From assembly GCA_022360075.1 (NCBI GenBank), contig JAKSDN010001093.1, forward strand, positions 1 to 13,525: 13,525 nucleotides of DNA, in the 5' to 3' direction. This document shows positions 6,861 to 13,446 of this stretch, piece after piece. The DNA comes from Kiloniellales bacterium (GTDB taxonomy: Bacteria; Pseudomonadota; Alphaproteobacteria; Kiloniellales; JAKSDN01). The position numbers and the translations under genes were made by a program. Each line of letters begins with the position of its first letter. Position 1 is the first letter of the stretch. Under the pieces are notes generated by a model. That model did no database searches. It was not told the origin of the DNA and was given only the letters and a program-made list of their open reading frames with translations.

Positions 6861-7284
6861 GACTACTCTCCGTTATCGGTTCCTTTTTCATCGTTTCGGC
6901 CAAATGCGATTTGGACGTTCGTCATCGCTATTGTCTTGGCCAAGAAGCCAGCCCTGTCTTCTATCTCCTGCCCCTCGTGCCCCGGCCTGGCGCGCGATTG
7001 TGGGTATCTAGAGGGAGGCGCCGGTGACCGTCGTGAGGGGCGATCTTCTTGCCATCAGGCGGCCTGATGCGGGGGTTGGAGTCCGTGTTGGATCGTCGGC
7101 TGCGCGGCGGCTGGACGAGGCATCGTCACCGCTGTTAGGCGGGGCGTTTAGGATTAGAAAATTTCTAAACAAAGTCGGCCGCAGCCGAAATGATCTCGGT
7201 CAAGCGGGATCGCGGATCGGATCTTTCTGCGGCCGTGACGCCCCGCGGAGCATCGCCCGACGGTTCGAGTTGCCCGGACGGGCT
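6861..7284. other. 424-bp gene-free region upstream of the peroxidase gene
   Basis: No convincing gene is seen on either strand. A plus-strand reading frame starting at 7024 is largely antisense to the VOC gene and looks spurious. Minus-strand frames here are about 20 codons without ribosome binding sites. Structure present: the Irr-like palindrome near 7154-7169, and a 9-bp inverted repeat CGGCCGCAG (7176-7184) and CTGCGGCCG (7227-7235). It may be a long 5' leader of the peroxidase mRNA. Confidence 0.5.
7145..7172 (-). promoter_or_regulatory. Irr-box (ICE)-like palindrome inside a possible minus-strand promoter
   Basis: The plus strand reads TTAGAA (7154-7159), AAT, TTCTAAA (7163-7169). This fits the alphaproteobacterial Irr operator TTTAGAA-N3-TTCTAAA, as I recall it, at 13 of 14 defined positions. 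It sits in an A/T-rich island. On the minus strand TTGTTT (7172-7167) and TAAACG (7150-7145), 16 bp apart, could be -35 and -10 boxes reading toward the peroxidase gene. The palindrome would then overlap the -35 box and the spacer, as expected for repression. The 285-bp distance to the peroxidase start is a weakness. Confidence 0.4.
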
Positions 7285-7683
7285 TTAGCCGGCGAAGGCG
7301 CTCAGGTCGGCCTCTTCGTGCTTGCCGAAATCGATGTGGACGTGGTTGCCGTCCGGGTCGTGGATGTTGACCTGGCGGGTCTCATAGCCCGGCACGACCC
7401 GCACGTTGTAGGGGATCTTGCGCGCGCGTAACTCGGCGAGGAAGTCCGAAAGGCCTTCGGCGCGGAAGGCGAAGTGCTCCAGCCTGGGCTGACTCGTCTC
7501 GGGCTGCGTCTCGACCTCGACCAGATGCAGGACGGCGAGACCGTCGCAGTAGAGCCAGCAGCCGCCGAAAGGGAAGGGCGGACGCTCGCCGGGTTCCAGC
7601 CCCAGCACTTCGTGATAAAAGGCCACCAAGCGGTCCAGGTGGGCGGTGCGGAGATTGACGTGATCGAATTGCGTGACAGCCAT
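7285..7683 (-). CDS. VOC-superfamily (glyoxalase/dioxygenase-fold) protein
   Basis: The product of 132 residues is a single VOC module with two beta-alpha-beta-beta-beta repeats. It opens with FDHVNLRT and FYHEVLGLEPG and ends with NIHDPDGNHVHIDF. Candidate metal ligands at the usual positions are H8, H53, H70 and D118 (Asp in place of the common Glu). Such proteins are metal-dependent lyases, isomerases, dioxygenases or fosfomycin-type resistance enzymes. The substrate here cannot be assigned. A TTG start at 7704 is possible, but I chose the ATG at 7683 because GGGGAGG (plus 7690-7696) lies 6 nt upstream and the homology begins immediately. It is on the same strand as the peroxidase gene but separated by more than 400 bp, so probably independent. 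It is cytosolic; no signal peptide is seen. Confidence 0.87.
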   Translation of the reverse strand: MAVTQFDHVNLRTAHLDRLVAFYHEVLGLEPGERPPFPFGGCWLYCDGLAVLHLVEVETQPETSQPRLEHFAFRAEGLSDFLAELRARKIPYNVRVVPGYETRQVNIHDPDGNHVHIDFGKHEEADLSAFAG

Positions 7684-7768
7684 GGCGATCCTCCCCGTGG
7701 CCAAGTCTGCGCGAGCCCGAAGCGCCGCGCAAGCGGGCCCGCCGGGCGCGAAGCGGAGTCGGTTTAAG

Positions 7769-7867
7769 ATGGTTTACGTCAACAAGCTCGAGGACATCGA
7801 CCTGGCCACACTCGAAGAGCTGATCGAACGCAGCGTGGACTGGATGCGGCAGAAGTACGGCGCCTGA
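7769..7867 (+). CDS. Putative 32-aa acidic helical microprotein
   Basis: No family is recognised. The frame encodes 32 residues with a pattern suiting one amphipathic helix: KLEDIDLATLEELIERSVDW followed by MRQKYGA. Net charge is negative. About 28 of 31 sense codons end in G or C, as in the neighbouring genes. GGAG (7755-7758) lies 10 nt before the ATG. An upstream in-frame start at 7673 would overlap the VOC start and add low-complexity sequence, so I rejected it. The gene is divergent from the VOC gene, and its stop is only 4 bp from the stop of the convergent MFS gene. Confidence 0.45.
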   Translation: MVYVNKLEDIDLATLEELIERSVDWMRQKYGA

Positions 7868-7871
7868 GACC

Positions 7872-9110
7872 CTAATCGTCTCGCCCTTTCTCGTCGGGTC
7901 GCCAGAGTTCGCGCCAGCCGAGGCCGATGAGCAGCAGCGGGATCAAGCCCTCCGCCGCGACGATCCGGATCGCCACCGAGCCGCCGAACCACTCGCCCAT
8001 AAGGCCGATGTTGGCAAAGCCCAGGATCGCGGTGCCGATGCAGAGCACGAGCAGGCCGAACAGGCGTCCGCGCATCTCCGGCGGCGCCACGCTGTAGATC
8101 AGCGTGCTCTGCATGGTGGTGAAGCAGGCGCCGCCCAGCCCGACCAGGAACAGGGCCACGGAGAAGGGCAGGGCGTGGGTCATCCAGCCGGCGACGAAGA
8201 CGAAGACCAGGAAGCCGATCGTCCCGAAATAGTAGAGGCGGCGAAAGCTGGTGACCTGCAGGCCGACCGCGATCGCCAGGGCGCCCAGGAAGGCGCCGGC
8301 GCCCTCCATGGCTGCCAGGCCGCCGATCCAGCCGGCGTCCAGCCCGAGCTCTTCGCTGCCGATGACCGGAATCATCGAAACGAAGGGAAAGCCCCAGAGG
8401 TTGAAGACGACCGTGACCAGGAGGATCCGAAGCACATCGCGGTTGCGCACCGCGAACTGAAAGGCTTCGCGAAAATCGCGCAGCAGTTTGTTCGGCCGCT
8501 CACTCTTGGCGGCCATCGAGAGAGCGGTCGGCACGCCCAGAAGCAGGAGCAGGGAGAGGAGATAGAGCAGCGCGTTCAGGGCGAAGGCGCCGCTCGTGCC
8601 GAGCCATTGGTAGACGAGGCCGCCCAGGAGCGGTCCCAGCATCCGCGTGGCGTTGTTGGTGGCGCTGTCGAGGCCCATGGCGGGCGCGATCCGCGCCGGC
8701 CCCGCGACGTCGCCGAGCAGTCGGCGCCTGAGCGGCATGTCGGTGGTCCAGACCAAGCCGGTCACGAAGGTCGCGACGGCGACATGCCAGTAATCCGCGA
8801 GCCCGAAGGCGAAAAGGAGAAAGACGCCAAGCGCCGCAAGCAAGGCGACGACGAGGCTGATCCGCAGGAGAAGGACGGCCGCGAAGCGGTCGGCGAAGGT
8901 CCCGACGATGGCGCCGAACAGGACCAGCGGCGCTTGTCTGAGGATGATCAGCAGAGCGACCAGGAAAGGCGAGCCGGTCGCCTCGAAGGCGAAGACCCCG
9001 ACCACCAGCATCTCCAGCCAGCGCGCGACGCCCGCGAGGGCACCGACCAGCCAGACGCGCAGGAAGACGGGCTCTCTCAGCAGCTCGCCCAGCCGGTTCT
9101 TCGCGGTCAT
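7872..9110 (-). CDS. MFS transporter, EntS/MFS_3-like exporter
   Basis: The 412-residue integral membrane protein has about twelve hydrophobic segments, the usual size for the major facilitator superfamily. A motif-A variant GTFADRF lies between segments 2 and 3 (70-76), and the second half shows a charged central loop (AAKSERPNKLLRDFREAF). The overall pattern, including TDMPLRRRLLGDVAG, resembles the MFS_3/EntS group of exporters for siderophores or drugs. The substrate is not determinable and no siderophore genes are nearby. The ATG at 9110 is the only in-frame start before an upstream stop. It has no ribosome binding site at proper distance but overlaps the stop of a 5-codon mini-ORF in the ATGA arrangement. 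It ends 4 bp from the convergent micro-ORF. Confidence 0.88.
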   Translation of the reverse strand: MTAKNRLGELLREPVFLRVWLVGALAGVARWLEMLVVGVFAFEATGSPFLVALLIILRQAPLVLFGAIVGTFADRFAAVLLLRISLVVALLAALGVFLLFAFGLADYWHVAVATFVTGLVWTTDMPLRRRLLGDVAGPARIAPAMGLDSATNNATRMLGPLLGGLVYQWLGTSGAFALNALLYLLSLLLLLGVPTALSMAAKSERPNKLLRDFREAFQFAVRNRDVLRILLVTVVFNLWGFPFVSMIPVIGSEELGLDAGWIGGLAAMEGAGAFLGALAIAVGLQVTSFRRLYYFGTIGFLVFVFVAGWMTHALPFSVALFLVGLGGACFTTMQSTLIYSVAPPEMRGRLFGLLVLCIGTAILGFANIGLMGEWFGGSVAIRIVAAEGLIPLLLIGLGWRELWRPDEKGRDD

Positions 9111-9140
9111 GAGCCGCCCGCCATCGCCGACCTTCTCCCC
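9107..9140 (-). promoter_or_regulatory. Mini-ORF with strong ribosome binding site, coupled to the MFS start
   Basis: GGGGAGAAGG (plus-strand 9131-9140) is a strong Shine-Dalgarno sequence. It lies 6 nt before an ATG at 9124 that opens a 5-codon frame (MAGGS) ending in TGA at 9109-9107, overlapping the MFS ATG as ATGA. The same site is 20 nt from the MFS start, too far for direct use. Translation coupling by termination and re-initiation is the simplest reading. Confidence 0.4.
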
Positions 9141-9280
9141 TTCTCCGAAGTTCTAAGGACCATGCCTGGCCGCCAGCGGCAATGGCGGTGATGGCCTGGC
9201 CCGAAGGCATACGGTCGATGGCCTAAGGGAATTTATGCCGGCGTTTCTCGGATGGCGTGTGGCGGCGCGCAGCGGAGCGG

Positions 9281-9310
9281 TCGACAGCGCAGGGGGGTGG
9301 CTGCTAGCAT
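9281..9310 (+). promoter_or_regulatory. Weak promoter candidate for the first TPR gene
   Basis: TCGACA (9281-9286) and TAGCAT (9305-9310) are spaced 18 bp and point at the gene starting at 9385. Both depart from consensus. The 274-bp gap 9111-9384 also holds the leader of the divergent MFS gene and nothing else I recognise. Confidence 0.25.
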
Positions 9311-9384
9311 TTTCGCAGGTCGGGGATGCGCCGGTGCCGTCCGAGCACCGCCATGTCGTCTCGGGCCGGCGGCGATGATGTGGA

Positions 9385-11058
9385 GTGCGTGGATTGGCCG
9401 GATCGAAGGCTTCTCTGTCGGACCGGCTTGGGGATCCGGCGACGCCCTCGGACGAGGCGGTGCGGAGCCAACTGGAGCGTATCCTGGCCAGCAACGACTT
9501 CGCCCAGTCCGCGCGGGTGAAGTCCTTCCTTCGCTTCGTCGTCGAAGAGACCCTGGCCGGTCGTGCCGACCGGCTGAAGGAGTTCACGATCGCGACCGAA
9601 GTCTTCGAGCGCGACGAGACCTTCGATCCGCAGACCAACACCATCGTTCGCGTCGAGGCCGGCCGCCTGCGGCGGCGGATCGAGCGCTATTACCTGACCG
9701 ACGGGCAAAGCGACGAGGTGCGCATCGACCTGCCGAAGGGCACCTACGTGCCGCTCTTTCGGATCATGCAGTCTGCCGTCGATGCAGAGGCGGAGGCCGC
9801 GGAGAGCGCCGAGGCGGCGGGCGACGTCGCCGTCATGCTGCCGGCCGGGCCGTCGATCGCGGTGCTGCCCTTCGAGAACCTGAGCGGCGACGCCGAGCAG
9901 GACTTCTTCGCCGACGGCATCACTGAGGAGATCACCAACGATCTGACGCGCTTTCCCGACCTGCGGGTCATCTCGCGCCATTCCTCCTTCAAGTACAAGG
10001 GGCGGCATGTCGACGTGCGCGATGTCGGTCGGGATCTCGGCGTGCGCTACGTGATGGAGGGCAGCGTTCGCAGGGCGGGCGACATGGTGCGTGTCACCGG
10101 GCAGTTGACCGACGCCGGCGACGGAGCCCACCTCTTTTCCGAGACCTACGACCGGGACCTTTCCGCGCAGAACATCCTGCAGATCCAGGACGACATCTCA
10201 AGCCGGATCGTGGCGGCGGTTGGCCAGCCCTACGGCGTCATGGCGCGCGCAGGCGCCAGGCTCGCCAAGAGCAAGGGATCGCAGAGCCTGGACGCCTACA
10301 GCGCCGTTCTGCACTTCTATGAGTACTGGTTCAACGCCTCGCCAGAGCTGCACGAGCCCGTGCGCCATGCCCTGTTGAAGGCCGTCGAGCTGGACCCGGG
10401 CTACGCCAGCGCCTGGGCCGCGCTCGCCTCGATGGAGCTGGACGCGGTGCGCTTCGGCTTCGATCTCAGGCACAGGGGCGAGGGGCTGGACCGCGCGCTC
10501 GAGGCGGCACAGCGCGCGGTGCGGCTCGATCCCGAAAACTCGATGGCCTATCACTTCCTGTTCAGCGCGCACTTCCACAGGGGCGAGCTCGACGAGTTCA
10601 AGGCGACGGGCGAACGCGCGGTGAGGCTCAATCCGAACCACGCGGACATGCTGGCCGACTACGGCATCATGCTGGCCTTCACGGGCGAGTGGGAGCGGGG
10701 CGTGGCGCTGACCGACAAGGCCATCGCCCTGAGTCCGACGCACCCGGGCTGGTTTCACGCGGCGAGCGTTTTCGATCACTACCGCCAGGACGACTACGAG
10801 GCCGCCCTGGCGGAAGCCAAACAAGTCCAGATGCCGGACTTCTATTTCACCTTCGCCATGCTGGCGATGTGCTGCGGGCAGCTCGGTCGCGACCGCGAGG
10901 GCCGCGCCGCCTGCGACAAGCTGCTGGAGCTCTCGCCCGATTTCGCGACGCAAGTGTGGGACATTCTGGCGGTGTGGAATATGCCCCAGGAGCTCGCCGG
11001 GCAGATCGTCGAGGGCCTGCGCAAGGCCGGACTCGGCATCGCCGAGCAGGCCGATTGA
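9385..11058 (+). CDS. TPR signalling protein: N-terminal basic domain, FlgO/TolB-N-like domain, TPRs
   Basis: This 557-residue protein, probably cytosolic, has no signal peptide and no obvious membrane helix. Residues 22-127 form a compact domain with conserved-looking blocks: ASNDFAQSARVKSFLRFVVE, DPQTNTIVRVEAGRLRRRIE, and IDLPKGTYVPLF. I have seen this module at the head of TPR proteins annotated as adenylate cyclase-like. Its basic helix followed by a beta hairpin suggests winged-helix-like DNA binding (inference). A linker (130-155) leads to the FlgO/TolB-N-like domain (157-258, starting SIAVLPFENLSGDAEQDFFA). TPR-like helices (about 300-525) follow, and the protein ends in GLRKAGLG (544-551). 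There is no ATG before the domain. The GTG at 9385 or the TTG at 9394 (GGAG 8 nt upstream) must be used, and an in-frame TGA at 9376 bars longer forms. It is the paralogue of the next gene. Regulatory role likely; output unknown. Confidence 0.85.
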   Translation: MRGLAGSKASLSDRLGDPATPSDEAVRSQLERILASNDFAQSARVKSFLRFVVEETLAGRADRLKEFTIATEVFERDETFDPQTNTIVRVEAGRLRRRIERYYLTDGQSDEVRIDLPKGTYVPLFRIMQSAVDAEAEAAESAEAAGDVAVMLPAGPSIAVLPFENLSGDAEQDFFADGITEEITNDLTRFPDLRVISRHSSFKYKGRHVDVRDVGRDLGVRYVMEGSVRRAGDMVRVTGQLTDAGDGAHLFSETYDRDLSAQNILQIQDDISSRIVAAVGQPYGVMARAGARLAKSKGSQSLDAYSAVLHFYEYWFNASPELHEPVRHALLKAVELDPGYASAWAALASMELDAVRFGFDLRHRGEGLDRALEAAQRAVRLDPENSMAYHFLFSAHFHRGELDEFKATGERAVRLNPNHADMLADYGIMLAFTGEWERGVALTDKAIALSPTHPGWFHAASVFDHYRQDDYEAALAEAKQVQMPDFYFTFAMLAMCCGQLGRDREGRAACDKLLELSPDFATQVWDILAVWNMPQELAGQIVEGLRKAGLGIAEQAD

Positions 11059-11066
11059 TCGGCACC

Positions 11067-11167
11067 ACTTCGTTTGTCATCACCGGGCTTGACCCGGTGA
11101 TCCAGAGTGGCGCCTGGATCAAGCGATGACTGGATTGCCGGATCAGGTCCGGCAACGACAAGTCAAG
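11067..11167 (+). repeat. Double-hairpin repeat element, variant B copy 1
   Basis: A ~100-bp element is made of two hairpins. The first has the stem ATCACCGGG and CCCGGTGAT (11079-11101, loop CTTGA). The second has the stem TTGCCGGA and TCCGGCAA (11135-11155, loop TCAGG). It is repeated in inverted orientation at 13201-13300, with 48 of 51 bases identical over the left half. The core is shared with the element at 2421-2540. It begins 8 bp after the stop of the first TPR gene and could act as a terminator-like or mRNA-protecting structure. The remaining 11168-11360 shows no clear promoter. Confidence 0.88.
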
Positions 11168-11360
11168 TGGGTCTTCCTACAAGCTCTTGTTCTGAAAGCG
11201 ATCTTTATCGGTTAGGCTCTGAGACTACCGTAGCCGGCCGCGGCCACCGTCGCGCCACGTGACTCACGGTAACAGACTGGCGCCGCTCGTCCCTTGCTCG
11301 AATATTCACCCCTGGCTTGGGTCCGAATTGGGCCTGCTGTCATGGCAATGGCGAGCAAGA

Positions 11361-13148
11361 ATGAAGCGAGAACTGGTCGCGATCCTGTCTGGCGATGTGG
11401 CCGGCGAAAGCCGGCATGATGCACGGAACCCGGAGCTGGCGAAGCAGAACCACGCCGCCTATCGGGACTACATCTGCGATTCGGTCGAAGATCATCAGGG
11501 CAACCGCGTCGAGGCCGAAGGAAACGGTCTGGTCTTCGAGTTCGACAGCGTCCTGGAGGCCCTGCGCTGCGCTGTCGAGGTGCAGCGCTTTCTGCGTGAC
11601 GTCAACGCAGACGTGCCGCAGAAGGCTCGGTTGTCCGTTCAGTTCGGCCTTCATCTGAGCGATCTGCCGGAGGGTGGCGACCAAAGCCTGGACGCTGCCA
11701 TCGACATCGCCGAACGCCTGATGGCCATGTCCGAACCCGGCGCGGTCTGCATCTCCGAAGCGGTTTTCGCCAATGTCGCCGCGAGTCCCGAGTTTGCCTT
11801 CAAGAGCCTCGGGGAGATGCGGCAGCGAAGTGGCGGGGCGCCGACACGCGCTTACGGCGTGGTCATCCCCAAGCCACAGGCCGGCCGGCTTTCGCATGAA
11901 AACGGCACCGGTCGATCATCGGAGCACCAGCGGGACTCGGCGGTGGCGGTGCTGCCGTTTGAGAACCTCGGGCAAGATCCGCAAGAGGACTACCTGGTCG
12001 ACGGCCTGACCGATGGCGTGATCGCAGCGCTCGCCAACTGGCGGTCGTTTCCTGTTATCGCGCGCAACTCGACCTTCGCCTACAAGGGCAAGGCGCCGGA
12101 CGTCCGCAGCGTCGCGCGCGACCTCGGCGCACGCTATGTGCTTCGAGGCGGCGTCCGCCAGGGTGATGGGCGCCTATCGATCGATGTCGAATTCGTCGAT
12201 GCCTCGGACGGCCGCTGTCTCTGGGCAGAGAACCTCGACCGCGAGATGGGGGACATCTTCGCGGTCCAAGAGGAGATCACGCTCCACATCGCCGCGATGC
12301 TCGTGCCGGCCCTGGAGAACGCCGAGCGCAGCCGCCTGACCGCGAGCTGGCCGCGGCATCTGACGGTCTGGGAGTACTGCCTGCAGGGCCGCGCGGCGCT
12401 CGAGCGCTTCAGCCCGGAGGGCAACGCTCAGGCGCGGGCGCTGTTCGAGAAAGCGATCGCGCTCGACCCGGCCTACGGCCAGGCCTATGTCGGCCTCGCT
12501 TACAGTCACCACCGCGATCTCTGGTTCGAGGCCGCAGCGGACCGCGACGCGGCGATCCAAGCGCTGCTCCAAGCCGCGCGAAAGGCGGTGACGCTCGACC
12601 AGGCGGATTCCGAGGCCTATTGCATTCTCGGCTTCGGCCTGATCTGGGACCGCCAGTTCCATCTGGCGATCGCGGCCGGGGAGCAAGCCGTCGCCTGCAA
12701 CCCGAGCAACGCGATCGCCTACTCCCAGCTCGGCACCGCGCTGAGCTTCGCTGGCCGGCCGCTCGAAGGGGTCGCGAAGCTCGAATGCTCGCTGCGGCTC
12801 AACGCCCAGGATCCGCGTATTCACTTCGTCATCACGATGCTGGCGCGTGCTCACCTTAACGCGCGTAATCCCGAAGACGCGGTCCGCAAGGCGGAGACGG
12901 CGATCGTCCGCAAGGCCGACTACCCGCTTGGCCATCTCGTGCTGGCCGCGGCCCTGGGTCATCTGGGGCGGGTCGAGCAGGCCCACGCCGCGCTGGAGGA
13001 ATGCGAGCGCCTCGACCCGGGCTTCGCCCTGCGCTGGGCGCTGCGTCCCATGTACAAGAACCCGGGCGACGACCTCTACTTCCTCGACGGGCTGCGCAAG
13101 GCCGGCTTGGGCGTCACGGCCGAGGTCGGCAAATCGGGCAGTCTTTAG
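11361..13148 (+). CDS. TPR signalling protein with degenerate class III cyclase domain
   Basis: Read from the ATG at 11361 this is a 595-residue protein. Residues 1-170 are a class III nucleotide-cyclase homology domain: ELVAILSGDVAGES (first metal Asp D12), EAEGNGLVFEF (normally K-x-x-G-D-G) and DIAERLMAMSEPGAVCIS. The second metal Asp is N55, the base-selecting Lys position is E51, and the transition-state Asn is D115; only R119 is kept. It is therefore probably catalytically dead. A linker leads to the FlgO/TolB-N-like domain (194-293, AVAVLPFENLGQDPQEDY), TPR-like helices (about 340-555) and the terminal GLRKAGLG (577-584). The GTG at 11259 would add 34 residues unlike any cyclase start; neither start has a good ribosome binding site. 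No membrane helix is seen. It is the paralogue of the preceding gene and is bracketed by inverted repeat copies. Likely a sensor or scaffold; ligand unknown. Confidence 0.87.
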   Translation: MKRELVAILSGDVAGESRHDARNPELAKQNHAAYRDYICDSVEDHQGNRVEAEGNGLVFEFDSVLEALRCAVEVQRFLRDVNADVPQKARLSVQFGLHLSDLPEGGDQSLDAAIDIAERLMAMSEPGAVCISEAVFANVAASPEFAFKSLGEMRQRSGGAPTRAYGVVIPKPQAGRLSHENGTGRSSEHQRDSAVAVLPFENLGQDPQEDYLVDGLTDGVIAALANWRSFPVIARNSTFAYKGKAPDVRSVARDLGARYVLRGGVRQGDGRLSIDVEFVDASDGRCLWAENLDREMGDIFAVQEEITLHIAAMLVPALENAERSRLTASWPRHLTVWEYCLQGRAALERFSPEGNAQARALFEKAIALDPAYGQAYVGLAYSHHRDLWFEAAADRDAAIQALLQAARKAVTLDQADSEAYCILGFGLIWDRQFHLAIAAGEQAVACNPSNAIAYSQLGTALSFAGRPLEGVAKLECSLRLNAQDPRIHFVITMLARAHLNARNPEDAVRKAETAIVRKADYPLGHLVLAAALGHLGRVEQAHAALEECERLDPGFALRWALRPMYKNPGDDLYFLDGLRKAGLGVTAEVGKSGSL

Positions 13149-13200
13149 AGCCTGATCCAACAGGATTGCTTCCAGAGCAAGAGCTTGGAGCAAAGAACCT

Positions 13201-13300
13201 CTTCACCTGTCATTGCCGGACTTGATCCGGCAATTCAGACATCGCAGCCCCAGGCGCCACTCTGGATCACCGAGTCAAGCCCGATGATGACAAATGAAGT
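13201..13300 (-). repeat. Double-hairpin repeat element, variant B copy 2 (inverted)
   Basis: The reverse complement matches the element at 11067-11167: 48 of 51 bases over 13250-13300 against 11067-11117, and 25 of 27 over the second hairpin, with a more divergent middle. The differences in the 51-bp part are all transitions. It starts 52 bp after the stop of the pseudo-cyclase gene, so that gene is bracketed by the two copies in opposite orientation. Confidence 0.88.
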
Positions 13301-13446
13301 ACGGTAACTCTACGATTTCAAATTGTCTATTTCGAATCAAACTCTTAGAGCTAGCCGTCCGTAAGAGGAGTAAAAGGCCGGGCAGTGTAGCAGTGCCGAG
13401 CGATGGTGGCGCATTCCGATCTTGGCTGCAGCGCTGACGTGCGTGC
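13301..13446. other. Gene-free spacer between repeats
   Basis: Together with the repeats on either side this forms a gene-free stretch of 377 bp to the window edge. Bases 13301-13345 are notably A/T-rich compared with the rest of the window. A purine-rich AAGAGGAG near 13361-13370 looks like a ribosome binding site but no open frame follows. No promoter or RNA gene is recognised. Confidence 0.4.

Noticed and set aside
7024..7431. Plus-strand 135-codon frame overlapping the VOC gene
   Set aside because: Its second half is antisense to the clear VOC coding region, it lacks a good ribosome binding site, and the first half has no recognisable feature.
7872..9110. Calling the MFS protein a siderophore exporter
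   Set aside because: The resemblance to EntS is general, and no siderophore biosynthesis or receptor gene lies nearby.
11259..11360. N-terminal extension of the pseudo-cyclase protein from the GTG at 11259
   Set aside because: The 34 extra residues resemble no cyclase start, the codons look non-coding, and class III domains of this kind begin within a few residues of the AILxxDV motif, which fits the ATG at 11361.
11361..13148. Calling this gene a functional adenylate cyclase
   Set aside because: Key catalytic positions are N55, E51 and D115 instead of Asp, Lys and Asn, so only the fold, not the activity, is supported.
12174..13193. Open frame of 339 codons antisense to the pseudo-cyclase TPR gene
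   Set aside because: Shadow of the TPR-coding frame; its translation has no domain and is rich in Arg, Asp and Leu as expected from antisense GC-rich codons.
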